From assembly GCA_051861545.1 (NCBI GenBank), contig JBIMKP010000003.1, forward strand, positions 122,000-185,999: a DNA stretch of 64,000 nt, in the 5' to 3' direction. The stretch is from CAISCU01 sp051861545. Lineage in GTDB: Bacteria > Bacteroidota > Bacteroidia > UKL13-3. Positions 51,928 through 59,984 of this stretch are shown here, one piece after another (position 1 is the stretch's first letter; every line of letters begins with the position of its first letter). Below the pieces are notes generated by a model. It had not been told where the DNA came from, made no database searches, and saw nothing but the letters and a program-made list of their open reading frames with translations. The position numbers and the translations under genes were made by a program.

Positions 51928-53433
51928 TTATGGTTCGATATAAATTTTGGTATTATCGCGATAACCAGAAAGGTTTTGGTACCAATCGGTAAAACTTGCT
52001 CCAGAACTTTCTGCCCAACTAGCAAAATTTGGATATGCTTGTAAGATATCGATTTTAGTTTTTGGATAAGGAATTTCAGCTTCAATCTGAAGAGCCCAAG
52101 GTAAATTGGTTTTAGTTTTATAGTATTTGTTGGCACTTGGATTTGTTGCATCTTGACCAGTTCCAAATAAACTAACATTTGCTTTTTTAGTAGGAACAAA
52201 ATTTGGAAGATGAACTTCACGACCTCTATCTTGGTTTACAATCAAATAAGGATTAAAAATGATATCATCTTTGAATAAAATTAAATCACTTAAAGTTGAA
52301 AACGTAATGGTAATATTTTGCACAACTGGAGTTGCATAAGGATTAGCAGGATCAACGTTTACACCACTTCCACCTGGAGAAGGTAATATCTTAAAAGCAT
52401 CATCAAAAACTATAATATTGGCATAATCTTGACCTTCTTCAGTTCCATTTGAAGCTGTTGAAACCCAAGAAGCGTTATTAGTTTGAGTTCCAGTAATAGA
52501 TGAAACATAAATTGGTTCGATATTATTCAATTGAAAACCAAATCCATTTTTCAAACTAGCACCAATTGCACGTGTAGTTAAAGCTAATTTCATTTCTACA
52601 ACTCTGTTAGCTGCATTAGTAACCAAATTATAACGGTATGAAGCTACGTAATCATTAAAGTCATAATCACCCGTTGTAGGCCATAAATCTTCAAACATTA
52701 ATGTTCCTTTACCAGCAGCAGGGTAGTAATTATTATAAGCACGAGTTGCGTCATTAGGATAAGCATCATCAGCATCTGCAACTCCATCTGAGTCGGCATC
52801 TTGAATTACAGGCAATGGTAAACAATTATTTGAAGGATCTGACCAATGAGTTCCAGGAATAACTAAATCATCCATATTATAACGTGTTGTGCCGCCAGTT
52901 CCAACAAATGAAATTCTGATTTTATAAGGTAAACCCGAATTGGCTATTGCTGCAGGAACAGCAAATGAAAGTGTTTGTGCAGTTGTAGGTAAATTTGGAG
53001 CGTATGAAATAGAATCAAATCTAAAATGGGTTCCTTCTTTTGAACTTGATAATGAAGCAGGGTCATATGAACAATATGTCAAAATTATTCTTCTAAGTGT
53101 AGCTGCTGATGTTGCTTCAAATTTCATTTTAAAGGTAATATTGCCAGTTCCAGGTTTAATCCATGGCGATTTTACCCAACAAGCATTAGGGTCTAAACTT
53201 GTAGGAGTATTAGAGCGCATAGAAAAATTTCCACTAATTAATTGACTTGAAACTCTTGTATAAGTTACAGCTCCAAATGCCCAGCAATTTGAAATATCAT
53301 ATAAGCGGTTATTTCCTTCACTTCTTGGATAAAAAGGTGGTGCAACTTCACAATTGACTGACACTGTTTGTGCATTGATAATCCCGCTAAAAATGAGGAG
53401 TATAAATGTTAAAATTATTTTATTTGATTTCAT
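51928..53433 (-). CDS. LruC-domain (DUF4842) exoprotein
   Basis: A 501-residue secreted protein with signal peptide (1-21, ending IINAQ). Residues 30-200 form a jelly-roll-like region (WIKPGTGNITFKMKFEATS, IRISFVGTGGTTRY). A calcium-binding thrombospondin-type repeat DADSDGVADADDAYPND lies at about 211-226. The LruC domain follows with LMFEDLWPTTGDYDFNDYV at about 245 and MKLALTTRAIGASLKNGFGF. LruC was first described in Leptospira as an outer-membrane lipoprotein domain. It is in an operon with the lipoprotein 27 bases upstream. Confidence 0.83.
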   Translation of the reverse strand: MKSNKIILTFILLIFSGIINAQTVSVNCEVAPPFYPRSEGNNRLYDISNCWAFGAVTYTRVSSQLISGNFSMRSNTPTSLDPNACWVKSPWIKPGTGNITFKMKFEATSAATLRRIILTYCSYDPASLSSSKEGTHFRFDSISYAPNLPTTAQTLSFAVPAAIANSGLPYKIRISFVGTGGTTRYNMDDLVIPGTHWSDPSNNCLPLPVIQDADSDGVADADDAYPNDATRAYNNYYPAAGKGTLMFEDLWPTTGDYDFNDYVASYRYNLVTNAANRVVEMKLALTTRAIGASLKNGFGFQLNNIEPIYVSSITGTQTNNASWVSTASNGTEEGQDYANIIVFDDAFKILPSPGGSGVNVDPANPYATPVVQNITITFSTLSDLILFKDDIIFNPYLIVNQDRGREVHLPNFVPTKKANVSLFGTGQDATNPSANKYYKTKTNLPWALQIEAEIPYPKTKIDILQAYPNFASWAESSGASFTDWYQNLSGYRDNTKIYIEP

Positions 53434-53460
53434 GGTAATAGTTTTTTTATTAATTAAAAT

Positions 53461-53880
53461 TTACTCAGTAATCTCATCCGTTAAAACAGGAATAAAATCG
53501 AAATCAGCTTTTCCTGATATTACTTTTACAACTTTTTTAATTGAGCCAAATTCAACTTTAAATTCGTTGATAGAACTTGGAAGGATAACTTTGATTTTAC
53601 TGCTAGTTTCCATTTTATAAAACATTGTATTATAAATTGAACTTTCATCAACACTTGTAATTCTAAGTGTATTAAAGATTGGAGTGTTTGTTTCCATTCC
53701 AATAATGCTTAATTCTACTTCTTTTTGAGTAGACCAATTAAAACCGTCACTTGTTTTGATTTCTTTAAAAACAGTTGCAGTTTTAGTTACTTGATCGTTT
53801 TCTGCTTTTTCAATTAGATCTTTTTTACAGCTTACTAGGCCCATTCCAAAAGCTAAAAAGATAATAATGTAATTTTTCAT
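53461..53880 (-). CDS. Lipoprotein partner of the LruC protein
   Basis: A 139-residue lipoprotein (lipobox GLVSC, Cys18, then KK). The mature part FKEIKTSDGFNWSTQKEVELSIIGME resembles the N-terminal segment found in front of LruC domains in other Bacteroidota (FNWST- pattern), here encoded as a separate gene. Together the two may be a split LruC surface assembly: lipid anchor plus released exoprotein (inference). Confidence 0.6.
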   Translation of the reverse strand: MKNYIIIFLAFGMGLVSCKKDLIEKAENDQVTKTATVFKEIKTSDGFNWSTQKEVELSIIGMETNTPIFNTLRITSVDESSIYNTMFYKMETSSKIKVILPSSINEFKVEFGSIKKVVKVISGKADFDFIPVLTDEITE

Positions 53881-54232
53881 GGAGTTTTGATTTATAAATA
53901 ATTATTCAAATCTTGTTCCTAAATCAGATACGTCAATTAAGTTATTGATAATCTTCATCTTATTTAATATCTTCATTTTTTTACATTAATGATTTTGATT
54001 CAAAATGGGAACGATGGCTTCTGTTTGGGAGAATGTTTAATCTTTTAAATAAGTGATTTTAATATCCAAAACCAAAGATAAGTTCTCGTTTTTTAATTCC
54101 ATCGTAAATTTTTAATATTCACCTAAATATTTGCCTAACTAGAAAGACAGAACGCTTGATTTTCCAAAATCAAAAATCGTAAATCAAAAATCCCAAATCG
54201 TAAATCAAAAATTGTAAATCGTAAATCAAAAA
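53881..54232. other. AT-rich intergenic region with short tandem motif
   Basis: About 350 bases without a gene. It presumably includes the promoter of the LruC operon near 53900-53960 (minus strand). The right end (54167-54235) is a degenerate AAATCAAAAATCGT-type repeat. Confidence 0.4.
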
Positions 54233-54235
54233 TCA
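54167..54235. repeat. Degenerate short tandem repeat (AAATCAAAAATCGT type)
   Basis: Five or so units built from ATCAAAAATCGTAA and shortened versions, running into the end of the 532-residue lipoprotein gene. Spacers are absent and units are short, so it is not CRISPR. Confidence 0.6.
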
Positions 54236-55831
54236 ATGTCTGCAATCGCAATTGATATAAATGCTTCGTTCAGAAAAGTCTAGAAAGGAAATATGCGGAC
54301 AGCCAAATGATTCACCGTTAAATCCAAAAATAACAGGTGCTTTGTATTTAAAAAGTTTGCCTGTCCATTGATTTATATACTTTCGTCCTTCTTCGGTATT
54401 CATATTATTCAATGGAGTAATAGATGTGCTTTCTCCTTCATCAAAAAGTTCATCAAGTACAATTCCTCCAGTTTTATTTTCAGTTACAATCAGTCGTCTC
54501 AATTTTGAAGTATAACTACTTTGTTTGCTGTAAACGTCCTTTAAATAATATGTGTAATTTGAATTTGTAAATCGATAACAAGAATCATATGAAATCTGTT
54601 CTCTTTTCAATAGTAATTCGTTTGCTGTAATAAAGCCCATTCCAGGGAATTGCGAACTATGGATTTTGGTCCAAACAATAGGTTTCAATTGGTTTTTTAC
54701 AAATGGATTTACTTTCCCTACACAAACAAAATTTTGATTATAATTTTCTCCCAAACGTTTTATAATGATAGGTTCTATTTCAAATCCAATCATATAATCA
54801 TATTGATCAAAACCTTCAAAATCTTGTTCGTTTTGTTCTCCCTGACTATAAAAATTAATACAGGCAACCACATTCAGGTTTTTTATTTTGAATGACATGA
54901 TTGTATCCTTTCCATAATGATAGATATATAATGAATCGTTTTCAGAGATTTTTAATTGATTTAAAAACATCTTTCTGTGTTTGTTATCTAGTTTAATGTA
55001 TTCATCTCTGTAATATTTATTGCTATTATATTCAAATTCATCTTCAGTTTTTGTTTGAATAGCCAATGAGTCCGAATCTTCGTTTAATTGATATTTATCT
55101 GAAAAAGAAATAAATCCAATCTCTTTGTTATTGTTGAAATGAAAAGTAGATAAATCGTAGACATCAGGATTATTACCTAATTGAAAATACTCATAAGGTT
55201 TGATAATTTTTACTTCATTTTTTGTTTTCTGAGGAGAATCTTTAATTTTAAAATTAAACACTGAAACTATATTGGTATCAGGACTCATAAATGTTGTATT
55301 GAAGAATAATTCTCCATTTTTATGGTGATTATATTGAATATTGAAGAGTTTTATTTTATTAAACTCCGATTGTTCAAGTATTGATTTGAATAGATTTTTA
55401 TGAATGATTTGGTCGAAAAAAGGCCTTTGGTTTTTAAGAACATAAAAATGAATTTCTCTATTATGAAAGTAATTGATGTTTTTAAAAATCAGTTCATTGT
55501 TTTTGTTGAATTGTTTTTTCTCCTGAAAAACGCCACTGTCATTTAAAGAATATTCATAAAAAAAGAAATGAAAAGTCTGCTCATTTATTTCCAATTTAAG
55601 TTCTGAAGAAATGGTATCAAAATCAAAACTTTCATAACTGATGAGACTGTCAATCACTTTTGCTGAACTGGATACATTTGAATCTATTTGTTCTGTTTGT
55701 GTTGAAACTTCTTTTTCACCCGAGGCATCCGAGCCACATGAGCACAAGATGAAAAGTAAATAAACGAAATTTTTCAGATAAGAGTTAAACCGAAGTTTAA
55801 AATGGTAATTGGATTTTAACATAGGGTTCAA
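54233..55831 (-). CDS. Large lipoprotein, unknown function
   Basis: A 532-residue lipoprotein (SCG- after YLLFILCSC; Cys about 32), Ser/Thr-rich linker, then a long domain of mixed strands (FHFFFYEYSLNDSG, IYHYGKDTIMSFKIKNLNVVACINFYS). No known domain is recognised. The last 15 residues contain a CDC pair (YINCDCRH). It is flanked by 350 bases on the left and about 110 on the right without genes. Possible start at 55831 or the next Met (codon 4). Confidence 0.55.
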   Translation of the reverse strand: MNPMLKSNYHFKLRFNSYLKNFVYLLFILCSCGSDASGEKEVSTQTEQIDSNVSSSAKVIDSLISYESFDFDTISSELKLEINEQTFHFFFYEYSLNDSGVFQEKKQFNKNNELIFKNINYFHNREIHFYVLKNQRPFFDQIIHKNLFKSILEQSEFNKIKLFNIQYNHHKNGELFFNTTFMSPDTNIVSVFNFKIKDSPQKTKNEVKIIKPYEYFQLGNNPDVYDLSTFHFNNNKEIGFISFSDKYQLNEDSDSLAIQTKTEDEFEYNSNKYYRDEYIKLDNKHRKMFLNQLKISENDSLYIYHYGKDTIMSFKIKNLNVVACINFYSQGEQNEQDFEGFDQYDYMIGFEIEPIIIKRLGENYNQNFVCVGKVNPFVKNQLKPIVWTKIHSSQFPGMGFITANELLLKREQISYDSCYRFTNSNYTYYLKDVYSKQSSYTSKLRRLIVTENKTGGIVLDELFDEGESTSITPLNNMNTEEGRKYINQWTGKLFKYKAPVIFGFNGESFGCPHISFLDFSERSIYINCDCRH

Positions 55832-55937
55832 ATCAGGAAAGAAAGAAAATAGATTTTACTAATGATTAACAAATATGATAACGTTGATTCAAATTATCAT
55901 AAATAAAAATGAAAACCTTCTTTTTCAAGAAACAATT

Positions 55938-56330
55938 TTAAATCAATGAGTATTGATTGATTGTTTTAATTTCTGAAATGTTCTTAAAATCTGACAGGTT
56001 TCGAGTTATTAAAGTAAGTTCATATGTTAATGCAGTGGCTGCTATAATTGCATCCGGTAATTTGATTTTATACTTTTTTCTTAGTTTTATGCATGTATCA
56101 ACAACATCACTCGATAAGTCCAAAATTATAGCATCATTTATAAAATTTAAAAGTAAATTTTGATTTGCTTCTGAAGTATTAAATCCTAATACCTCTATTT
56201 TAGTAATTATTGATATAATTGGGCCCTCATCTATTACAATATTTAAGAAATTCAGCCCAGGATTTGGAAGTTTATTCCCAAGATAATCAATAACAGAATT
56301 TGTGTCAATTATATAGTTGGATTGTTCCAC
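55938..56330 (-). CDS. PIN-domain toxin (VapC-like)
   Basis: A 130-residue PIN-fold ribonuclease. The acidic site is visible as D9 (YIIDTNSVIDYL), E46 (TKIEVLGF), D93 (KLPDAIIAATAL) and D114 (TRNLSDF), the full VapC pattern. It overlaps the upstream antitoxin by 22 bases, the classical TA order with antitoxin first. VapC toxins usually cleave tRNA or rRNA loops. Confidence 0.9.
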   Translation of the reverse strand: MEQSNYIIDTNSVIDYLGNKLPNPGLNFLNIVIDEGPIISIITKIEVLGFNTSEANQNLLLNFINDAIILDLSSDVVDTCIKLRKKYKIKLPDAIIAATALTYELTLITRNLSDFKNISEIKTINQYSLI

Positions 56331-56524
56331 TCGTTGCGACTTTGCTTTACATATTCTTGCATTTCATCGGCTACTTCTGAGCTTAGTTTTCCAGCATATT
56401 TTTCAGAAAGTTTTTCTTTCGAATCCACATTCTTTTTTAAAATTTTGATGATATTAAGGTCTTCCAAATCTTCAAGAAGTTTGTAAACTTTATTGTCTTT
56501 AATTTGAATTAGAATGGTTTTCAT
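56309..56524 (-). CDS. Antitoxin of the VapBC-like pair
   Basis: A 71-residue charged protein preceding the PIN toxin with a 22-base overlap. The N-terminus (MKTILIQIKDNKVYKLLEDLEDL) is a short strand-helix DNA-binding-like unit and the tail (KLSSEVADEMQEYVKQSRNEW) is the presumed toxin-binding helix. This N-terminal pattern recurs before PIN proteins in Bacteroidota and cyanobacteria. It is probably autoregulatory. Confidence 0.8.
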   Translation of the reverse strand: MKTILIQIKDNKVYKLLEDLEDLNIIKILKKNVDSKEKLSEKYAGKLSSEVADEMQEYVKQSRNEWNNPTI

Positions 56525-56699
56525 TGGATTGATATTATAACAAATATAAATAGTTATGATATTTTAAACAAGATACAGAATTAGACTTTTACTATAATTT
56601 TCCAAATACTAACTTATTAAATATGTACATTTTAACTATTAACTTTAATTTAAAATATAATTGTATTTTAAACTTTCATTTTTCCCATACATTTATCAA

Positions 56700-57260
56700 A
56701 TGATTATCTACGAAATTCTTCTTTCTTGGTCGCTTTATTATTTTCTGCATAGCTTATTGGCTTCTTTTTATATGAAGTCTATGATTGAAAAAATAAGTCC
56801 TACATTAAACAAGTATTACCGCATTTTTTATAATGTATTCTCTGTTTTACTCTTGTTAATTTTATTTGTAAGAGCTGAATCTTTTGAAAAAATATTCTTG
56901 TTTGAAAAATCTATTTTCTCTAAGGTTATTGCATTTTTATTGCTTTTACCTGGACTTTTTATTCTTTACAAATCATTTAAAAACTACGATAAACGTGAGT
57001 TTTTAGGATTATCAATAAAACAAAATAATAAGGTTCAATTAAGCACAGGTGGACTCAATGCTTATTTCAGACATCCTTTGTATATTGGAACCATATTGCT
57101 TTTAATTGGCTTCTTTTTATTAAATCCACATTTAAACAGGTTCTTGTATGTTTCTGTTTCGCTAATTTATCTTCCAATAGGTAGTAGGTTGGAAGAAATA
57201 AAACTTAAGAAGGTTTTTGGTGAAGCTTATGAATCTTATTTGAAAAAAGTGAAATTCTAA
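56700..57260 (+). CDS. ICMT/PEMT-like methyltransferase membrane protein
   Basis: A 186-residue protein from MIIYEILLSWSLYYF; an in-frame start at 56661 adds 13 residues. Five membrane helices. The C-terminal half has the isoprenylcysteine carboxyl-methyltransferase pattern: GLNAYFRHPLYIGTILLLIG (RHPxY) and RLEEIKLKKVFGEAYESYLKKV (the E-E SAM-binding end). It probably methylates a membrane-embedded small substrate. NnrU-like proteins are the alternative. Confidence 0.78.
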   Translation: MIIYEILLSWSLYYFLHSLLASFYMKSMIEKISPTLNKYYRIFYNVFSVLLLLILFVRAESFEKIFLFEKSIFSKVIAFLLLLPGLFILYKSFKNYDKREFLGLSIKQNNKVQLSTGGLNAYFRHPLYIGTILLLIGFFLLNPHLNRFLYVSVSLIYLPIGSRLEEIKLKKVFGEAYESYLKKVKF

Positions 57261-57297
57261 TTCACGATTCTCCCTTTATTTACAGAACTTGCGCACA

Positions 57298-58110
57298 ATG
57301 TTAGAAACACCTGATTTTTCAAAAGTAAAACTGATTGTTAGTGACCTTGATGGCACATTATTGAATGAAAACAAAGAATTGTCTTCAGATTTTTTCGAAA
57401 TAGAACAAAGACTTTACGATAAAGGAATTGTATTTGCTGTTGCAAGTGGCAGGCAGTTTTACAATATGAAAAATCTGTTTGCACCTATCGCACATAGGAT
57501 GTTATTCATTGCTGAAAATGGAACTTTTGTTTCTCAGAAAGATGAATTAATTCATTTGGAAACCATTCCAATGCAAAGGAGTATTCCTCTTATTCAAAAG
57601 GCAAGAAAATTAGAAAATGCTTATACCATTGTTTGTGCTAAAAATGCTGCATATATTGAAAGTAGGGCAGAGGTCTTTGTTCATGAGGTAAATAAGTATT
57701 ATGCCAAAGTTGAAATAGTAGATGATCTAACTTTAATTCAGGATGATGTTTTAAAAGTAACAATCTGCGATTTTACTGATCCTAATACCAATTCATTTCC
57801 TCATTTTAAAGATGATATGATTGATTTAAATGTGGTAGTATCAGGAATCATTTGGCTTGACATTAGCATAAAAGGAGCCAATAAAGGAAAGGCTTTGAAC
57901 AAGGTTCAACATATCATGGGCATCCAAAAATATGAAACAATGGTTTTTGGTGATTATCTAAACGATTTGGAGTTGATGAAGGAAGCTGAGCTTAGTTTTG
58001 CTATGAAAAATGCACATCCACTTGTGGTTGAAGCCGCAAATTATCAAACCAAATTAAGCAATGCTGAACATGGTGTAAGTGATATTCTTCGTAAAATTGC
58101 ATTAGCTTGA
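57298..58110 (+). CDS. HAD-superfamily phosphatase, Cof/YbiV-like
   Basis: A 270-residue protein from MLETPDFSKVKL (a TTG at 57289 adds three residues). HAD motifs: D16-x-D18 in VSDLDGTLL, SGR in VASGRQFYN, K in SIKGANKGKALNKV, and the terminal GDYLNDLELM. The C2B cap is of the Cof type. Such enzymes dephosphorylate sugar phosphates, FMN or PLP. It lies immediately before the riboswitch operon but has its own direction and stop, with the riboswitch promoter overlapping its 3' flank. Confidence 0.92.
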   Translation: MLETPDFSKVKLIVSDLDGTLLNENKELSSDFFEIEQRLYDKGIVFAVASGRQFYNMKNLFAPIAHRMLFIAENGTFVSQKDELIHLETIPMQRSIPLIQKARKLENAYTIVCAKNAAYIESRAEVFVHEVNKYYAKVEIVDDLTLIQDDVLKVTICDFTDPNTNSFPHFKDDMIDLNVVVSGIIWLDISIKGANKGKALNKVQHIMGIQKYETMVFGDYLNDLELMKEAELSFAMKNAHPLVVEAANYQTKLSNAEHGVSDILRKIALA

Positions 58111-58112
58111 TA

Positions 58113-58141
58113 TTGGAATTTCAAAAAATAGAATACTTTTG
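58113..58141 (+). promoter_or_regulatory. Promoter of the riboswitch operon
   Basis: TTG at 58113-58115 and TACTTTTG at 58134-58141, separated by 18 bases, form an exact Bacteroidota -33/-7 match. It predicts transcription from about 58148, just ahead of the riboswitch. Confidence 0.65.
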
Positions 58142-58149
58142 TTTTAAAT

Positions 58150-58270
58150 AATCAGATAGAAGGAACCATGTGAAAATCGTGGGCTGTCGTGCAACTGTAA
58201 ATAAGCTTAGCTTATAAGCCAGATACTTAGCTGATTGTTATGCAAAAAATACACTCACGAAAAGTGTAAA
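58150..58270 (+). ncRNA. Cobalamin riboswitch
   Basis: The aptamer shows the B12-box core: GTGAAAATCG (58170-58179 region), GGGCTGTCGTGCAACTGTAA (58181-58200) and AAGCCAGATACTT (58215-58228), in the order of the Rfam Cobalamin family. The L5 loop TCGTG (58187-58191) is complementary to CACGA (58256-58260), which sits in the loop of a hairpin ACACT/AGTGT (58251-58267): this is the kissing interaction L5-L13 that closes on binding of cobalamin. It should down-regulate the three downstream genes when B12 is plentiful. Confidence 0.9.
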
Positions 58271-58330
58271 GCATGAGTTTTATTAATTAGATAATTCATC
58301 TATCTATTAGCTTCCAACAGGAAGTAAAAC

Positions 58331-58366
58331 TTTTACTTTATACTTTTTTATAAAAATAAAGTAAAA
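58331..58366 (+). promoter_or_regulatory. Start-codon hairpin, likely riboswitch expression platform
   Basis: TTTTACTTTAT (58331-58341) pairs perfectly with ATAAAGTAAAA (58356-58366), whose last A is the first base of the ATG. The 11-base-pair stem has a 14-base AT loop and covers the region where the ribosome lands. A second small hairpin CTTCC-AACA-GGAAG lies at 58311-58324. No T-run follows, so control is more likely at translation initiation than by termination. Confidence 0.6.
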
Positions 58367-58926
58367 TGAAAGTACAAATTAAACCAGTTTTTGTTGCCAT
58401 TATTGTTGCTATTGCAGCTTTTAGTCGCATTCTTCCTCATCCAGCTAATTTCTCTCCTTTAAGTGCAATTTCTATTTTAGGTGGATTGTATATCAGTCAA
58501 AAGTATTGGGCCATTCTAATTCCATTGTTATCAATTTGGATTAGTGATTTGTTTATTAATAATGTGATTTATTCTCAATATTATCCTGAGTTTACTTGGT
58601 TTTATGATGGATTTTATTGGCAATATTCTTCCTATATAATTATTGGTTTAATGGGAATGTTATTGAAGCATAATATTTCCTTCTTAAAATTAACAGGTTT
58701 AAGCTTGAGTGCTAGTTTATTGTTTTTTTTGATTTCGAATTTTGGCTGTTTCATGGCTTCAGAGTTTTATAGCAAAGATTTTAGTGGATTAATCTTCTGT
58801 TATGCTGCTGGTATTCCTTTCTTTTCAGCTACAGTTTTAGGCGACTTAGTTTATACGCTTTTATTAAGTTTTGCGATTAATTATGCTGGAAAATCTATTC
58901 CTTTTACAAGAAGCGTAAATGGCTAA
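58366..58926 (+). CDS. DUF6580-like membrane protein under B12 control
   Basis: A 186-residue protein with five or six helices. Its N-terminus FSRILPHPANFSPLSAISILGGLYI (20-43; R21, H25) is the hallmark of DUF6580, a putative transporter family with ECF-S-component-like topology. It is the first gene behind the cobalamin riboswitch, so a role in uptake of cobalamin, a corrinoid precursor or cobalt is a reasonable inference, not proven. It overlaps the next gene by 8 bases. Confidence 0.75.
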   Translation: MKVQIKPVFVAIIVAIAAFSRILPHPANFSPLSAISILGGLYISQKYWAILIPLLSIWISDLFINNVIYSQYYPEFTWFYDGFYWQYSSYIIIGLMGMLLKHNISFLKLTGLSLSASLLFFLISNFGCFMASEFYSKDFSGLIFCYAAGIPFFSATVLGDLVYTLLLSFAINYAGKSIPFTRSVNG

Positions 58927-59269
58927 TCATGAAGAAAAATCTTGTTTAAGATGCAAGAGTTTATTTGAATGTAAGCCCGGAAATATTTCAAATTGTCAGT
59001 GTTCACAGATACAATTATTACCTGAAACAAAAGAGTTCCTAGCCAATACCAAATACAATGATTGTTTGTGTTTGAATTGTTTAAGCCATTTAAATAACTT
59101 GGTTAAACAATCTCTAAAACTGGAGTTTCCTAGGCAAAGGCAATTAATGGTGGAAGGCTTACATTATTACATGGACAATGGTTATTTTGTTTTTACAGAA
59201 ATGTACCATTTGCTAAGAGGCAATTGCTGCGGAAGTGGTTGCAGGCATTGTGTGTATGGGAATAAATGA
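58919..59269 (+). CDS. Cysteine-rich CWC + DUF5522 fusion protein
   Basis: A 116-residue small protein. Residues 5-60 match the cysteine-rich CWC family (C9, C12, C18, C26, C28, C49, C51, C54; CLRCKSLFECKPGNISNCQC and CLCLNCL). Residues 76-116 match DUF5522 (EGLHYYMDNGYFVFTEMYHLLRGNCCGSGCRHC; C103, C104, C108, C111). Both units look metal-binding. It overlaps the DUF6580 gene and is thus B12-regulated. Role unknown; a metal (cobalt or zinc) handling or a corrinoid-lability factor are options (inference). Confidence 0.85.
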   Translation: MANHEEKSCLRCKSLFECKPGNISNCQCSQIQLLPETKEFLANTKYNDCLCLNCLSHLNNLVKQSLKLEFPRQRQLMVEGLHYYMDNGYFVFTEMYHLLRGNCCGSGCRHCVYGNK

Positions 59270-59289
59270 GATTAACTTACCTTTAGCCC

Positions 59290-59934
59290 ATGAAAACCGG
59301 CTTGAGTTATATATTTCCTGTTCGATTAAAAGAGTTCAGAACCAAGTTAAATGGATTACTAGAGGTCAATTTGGTGAACGGTAAAGCTCAGTTAGATTCA
59401 GCTGACAGCAACTATTCATTTGGAACTTTGCAAAAGATTTTACTTCGTGGTTTGGAAGAAATCAAGTTTTCAAACGAGAAAAACATTTTACTTTTAGGAT
59501 TGGGCGCCGGCTCAATTATTCATACAATAAGGAATGATTATAGTTCATCAGCACACATCACTGCCATTGAAATTGATGCCGAGATGATCCAGATTGCTAA
59601 TGATTATTTCAAATTGAATGAGTTTTCAAATCTAACCATCATAGAAGAAGATGCCTTTTGGTATGTAAGAAATGCAAAAAATACATACGATTTAATTATC
59701 GTAGATATTTTTATAGGTGACAAAATTCCTGAGGTTTTTACCCAAGAAACATTTTTGTCGAATTTGTCTGATTTAATGAATCCAAACGCCCATTTAATTT
59801 ATAATACAATTCATCAAAGTATGCCACGTGATTTATTTCAAGATATGTTATCAAATCTGAATAAAAATCAAATCAAAACCCATGTTTTAAAGAACCTGCA
59901 ACAAAGCAATGATTTGATTATTGGAAGGAAATAA
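59290..59934 (+). CDS. Spermidine-synthase-like methyltransferase-fold protein
   Basis: A 214-residue protein with the Rossmann fold of the polyamine aminopropyltransferase/fused methyltransferase group: LLLGLGAGSI (68-76), AIEIDAEMI (E94), EEDAFWYV and IIVDIFIGDKIPEVFT (D139). Spermidine synthase's catalytic GG(G)DG and the YD pair are not evident (motif I is GLGAGS), so polyamine synthesis is doubtful. It starts 20 bases after the CWC gene and ends at a terminator, so it is probably the third gene of the B12-controlled unit. Confidence 0.68.
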   Translation: MKTGLSYIFPVRLKEFRTKLNGLLEVNLVNGKAQLDSADSNYSFGTLQKILLRGLEEIKFSNEKNILLLGLGAGSIIHTIRNDYSSSAHITAIEIDAEMIQIANDYFKLNEFSNLTIIEEDAFWYVRNAKNTYDLIIVDIFIGDKIPEVFTQETFLSNLSDLMNPNAHLIYNTIHQSMPRDLFQDMLSNLNKNQIKTHVLKNLQQSNDLIIGRK

Positions 59935-59967
59935 AAGTTCCGAAGAATATTTCACCGGAACCTTTTT
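59933..59967. terminator. Terminator of the riboswitch operon
   Basis: GTTCCG / CGGAAC stem (59937-59942 and 59956-59961) then CTTTTTC; A-tract before it, so it may also stop the convergent GH92 transcript. Confidence 0.7.
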
Positions 59968-59984
59968 CAAGCCATTTTCTAAAA

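Noticed and set aside
51720..52220. A 166-residue minus-strand frame overlapping the LruC gene end
   Set aside because: It lies in another frame over the LruC C-terminus and its terminator, has biased composition (Lys, Leu, Gln-rich) and no start context. It is a shadow.
54167..54235. Short direct repeats that could suggest a CRISPR array
   Set aside because: Units of about 14 bases abut without unique spacers and no cas gene is near.
59290..59934. Calling this gene speE (spermidine synthase)
   Set aside because: The fold fits but the catalytic loop and aminopropyl-site residues are not visible, so no symbol was assigned.
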